DNA from: Fontibacillus puldeungensis
GTDB lineage: Bacteria > Bacillota > Bacilli > Paenibacillales > Paenibacillaceae
DNA length: 64,000 nt
Assembly: GCF_042678945.1 (NCBI RefSeq)
Contig: NZ_JBHTLM010000007.1
Span: 62,001 to 126,000, forward strand
Reading direction: 5' to 3'
Below are positions 62,646 to 64,000 of the stretch, piece after piece. Both the position numbers and the translations under genes were made by a program. Under the pieces are notes generated by a model. It saw nothing but the letters and a program-made list of their open reading frames with translations, was not told where the DNA came from and made no database searches. Numbering within the stretch: the first letter of the stretch is position 1; every line of letters starts with the position of its first letter.

Positions 62646-63935
62646 CTATTTGAGCTGAGCTTCGGCCTGGGACTGTGCGTCCGCCATAATTTTATCCAAA
62701 TCCCCGCCGTTTAAATAGTTTTGCATTTCCGCAATGAGGATATCGTCAACCGCGTAAGTATGCATGCCGTAATTAACTCGCGGAATTTGCTGCGTCCATT
62801 TGGCGAAATCCTCAATGGTTTTCTGACCTCCGAAAAACTCATCTCCTTGCTTGTAGGCCTCCCCACTCGCCGCTTCCTTCAGCGTAGCAATAACCCCGAT
62901 GTCCTTAACCAGCTTTTGGTATAGTTCTACGTTCGACCCCATCGTTTTCGCCAGAAAATCAGCCGCCGCTTCCTTGCCAGGGACATTAAGCACATACCAG
63001 GAGCTACCGCCCAGATTTGAGGCATTCACGGAGTTCGGCGTATTTTTTAATTTTGGGATCGGTACGATCGTCCACTTGCCGGATTGAGAAGCCTCCACCT
63101 TTACCGAAGCCGTAATCCAGTTTCCGGTTGGAATCGAGGCCACATTCCCGCCGTTGAAGCCCGCCAGGAATTGGCTCCAATCGGATATGATGTTGACGAT
63201 ATCGGCCTCCATCATTTTTTTGTACGTGACAAAAGCCTCCTTGAGAGCCGCATTATCTTTTACGTTCGGCGTAACGCCATCCTCCTTCAAATACCATGAG
63301 CCCGCCGATTGAATCATAATCCGGATAATGCCTTGGTCGTTCGGATCCAGAGAGAGCATGTATTTCCCGGTTTTGGCTTTGACCGCTTTACCGACTTCAA
63401 TGAATTTATCCCAATCGGCATTTGTTAAATCCTCCGGGGTGTAGCCGGCCTCCTTTAAATAGTCGGTACGGACATAAAGCCCGGTTACGCCGGAATCGAA
63501 GGGAACGCCGTACTGTTTTCCATTTAAACTGGTTGGTGCGATTTTATATTCCGCAAAATTTTCGGGCTTGATAAGGCTCGACATGTCATAAAACGCATCT
63601 GGATACGCTTTCAAAAAACTTTGTGCCCGATAATCTTCTATTAATACGATATTGGGTAAGCCGCTGGTCGTTCCCGAATTAAGTCCTGTATTCAGCTTTT
63701 GTATGATGTCTGCTTGTGCGTACTCTACCAGATCGATCTTTGCATCCGGCTTGTCAGCGGCATAGGCCTCTTTAGCCAGTTTCATAGCCGCAATGTTGAA
63801 GTTCGGATCCCAAGCCCAGACGGTAATTTTGCTGTCCTTCCCCTTGCTTTCATTCGCCGGCTGGTCGTTCGATTGGCTTGAGCATGCCGTCAGCAGCAGG
63901 AAAGCCGTTAACAAAATGATGAGTGCTTTTTTCAT
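62646..63935 (-). CDS. Extracellular sugar-binding lipoprotein of ABC transporter
   Basis: 429 residues, lipobox LLTAC at about residue 18, then a Ser/Asn-rich linker and a family 1 solute-binding domain (KITVWAWDPNFNIAAMKLAK.., SIPTGNWITASVKV, SNLGGSSWYVLNV). First gene of the operon. GGGGGA lies about 8 bases before the ATG. The upstream 65 bases to the window end hold an AACCGTA/TACGGTT inverted repeat that may be part of a control site. Confidence 0.92.
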   Translation of the reverse strand: MKKALIILLTAFLLLTACSSQSNDQPANESKGKDSKITVWAWDPNFNIAAMKLAKEAYAADKPDAKIDLVEYAQADIIQKLNTGLNSGTTSGLPNIVLIEDYRAQSFLKAYPDAFYDMSSLIKPENFAEYKIAPTSLNGKQYGVPFDSGVTGLYVRTDYLKEAGYTPEDLTNADWDKFIEVGKAVKAKTGKYMLSLDPNDQGIIRIMIQSAGSWYLKEDGVTPNVKDNAALKEAFVTYKKMMEADIVNIISDWSQFLAGFNGGNVASIPTGNWITASVKVEASQSGKWTIVPIPKLKNTPNSVNASNLGGSSWYVLNVPGKEAAADFLAKTMGSNVELYQKLVKDIGVIATLKEAASGEAYKQGDEFFGGQKTIEDFAKWTQQIPRVNYGMHTYAVDDILIAEMQNYLNGGDLDKIMADAQSQAEAQLK

Positions 63936-64000
63936 GTCGAAATCCCCCTTAACCGTATTTGTATAAATACTTCTGTTTACGGTTTGATCTTATCACTGGC

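Noticed and set aside
1..64000. tRNA, rRNA, tmRNA, complete insertion sequence or phage genes
   Set aside because: I looked for typical cloverleaf ends, ribosomal RNA blocks, transposase motifs and phage genes and saw none.

Overview
The window looks like chromosome of a spore-forming Bacillota, most likely Paenibacillus. It has an intact sporulation sigma-K gene behind a good sigma-E-type promoter, strong AGGAGG-type ribosome sites, many YesM/YesN two-component systems beside CUT1 sugar ABC transporters, a GH88 gene very like the one I remember from Bacillus (Paenibacillus) sp. GL1, and a lutABC operon. I see no rRNA, tRNA, phage, CRISPR or intact insertion sequence. All functions were assigned by reading translations; no searches were run.

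Layout. 1-1626 is a YesM-type kinase cut by the window edge, then a YczE-like membrane protein. 2640-10000 holds sigma-factor debris, a truncated sugar isomerase gene, a sugar ABC transporter and its YesM/YesN pair. 10200-13850 holds another sigma fragment, a MerR/SDR divergent pair with twin 19-bp-spacer promoters, the intact sigK and a divergent SRAP protein. 14000-34860 is a carbohydrate locus, all on the minus strand: AraC-type membrane regulator, LplB/LplC-like permeases and lipoprotein, secreted beta-helix protein, a 230-aa protein, GH2, GH94 phosphorylase, GH88 unsaturated glucuronyl hydrolase and a secreted BNR beta-propeller. It reads as lyase-based breakdown of a uronate-containing polysaccharide, import of unsaturated oligosaccharides, and cytoplasmic trimming. 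35000-38840 has a YozG/YoaS-like pair, a small ABC exporter and a serine hydrolase. 39090-43640 is aldA diverging from lutABC, a route L-lactaldehyde to L-lactate to pyruvate that fits deoxyhexose (rhamnose or fucose) use, with a CcpA cre site on the aldA promoter. 44270-48770 is a two-gene ABC exporter with a divergent LysR gene. 48900-60690 holds chemotaxis and signalling genes (GGDEF, cheY, cheW, MCP, NarL-type pair, cheB, cheR) mixed with an erythromycin-esterase-like protein, a cupin and a YhaM-like nuclease. The window ends with a third CUT1 sugar transporter.

The most unusual signal is a family of four intergenic elements (32168-32355, 37480-37676, 43704-43890, 57591-57777). Each carries four 23-bp quasi-palindromic boxes built as NTAR-N3-N9-N3-YTAN. 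Box starts are spaced 51, 62 (72 in one element) and 51 (52 in one) bp. The sequences differ between elements but the geometry is kept, and box 1 mirrors box 4 while box 2 mirrors box 3. The spacings are close to whole helical turns. I do not recognise this family.

Other points worth following: three scattered, rearranged fragments of a sigK-like gene; a tatC remnant; a short chimeric scar combining the 3' ends of the exporter and LysR genes; and an SRAP protein with altered active-site positions.
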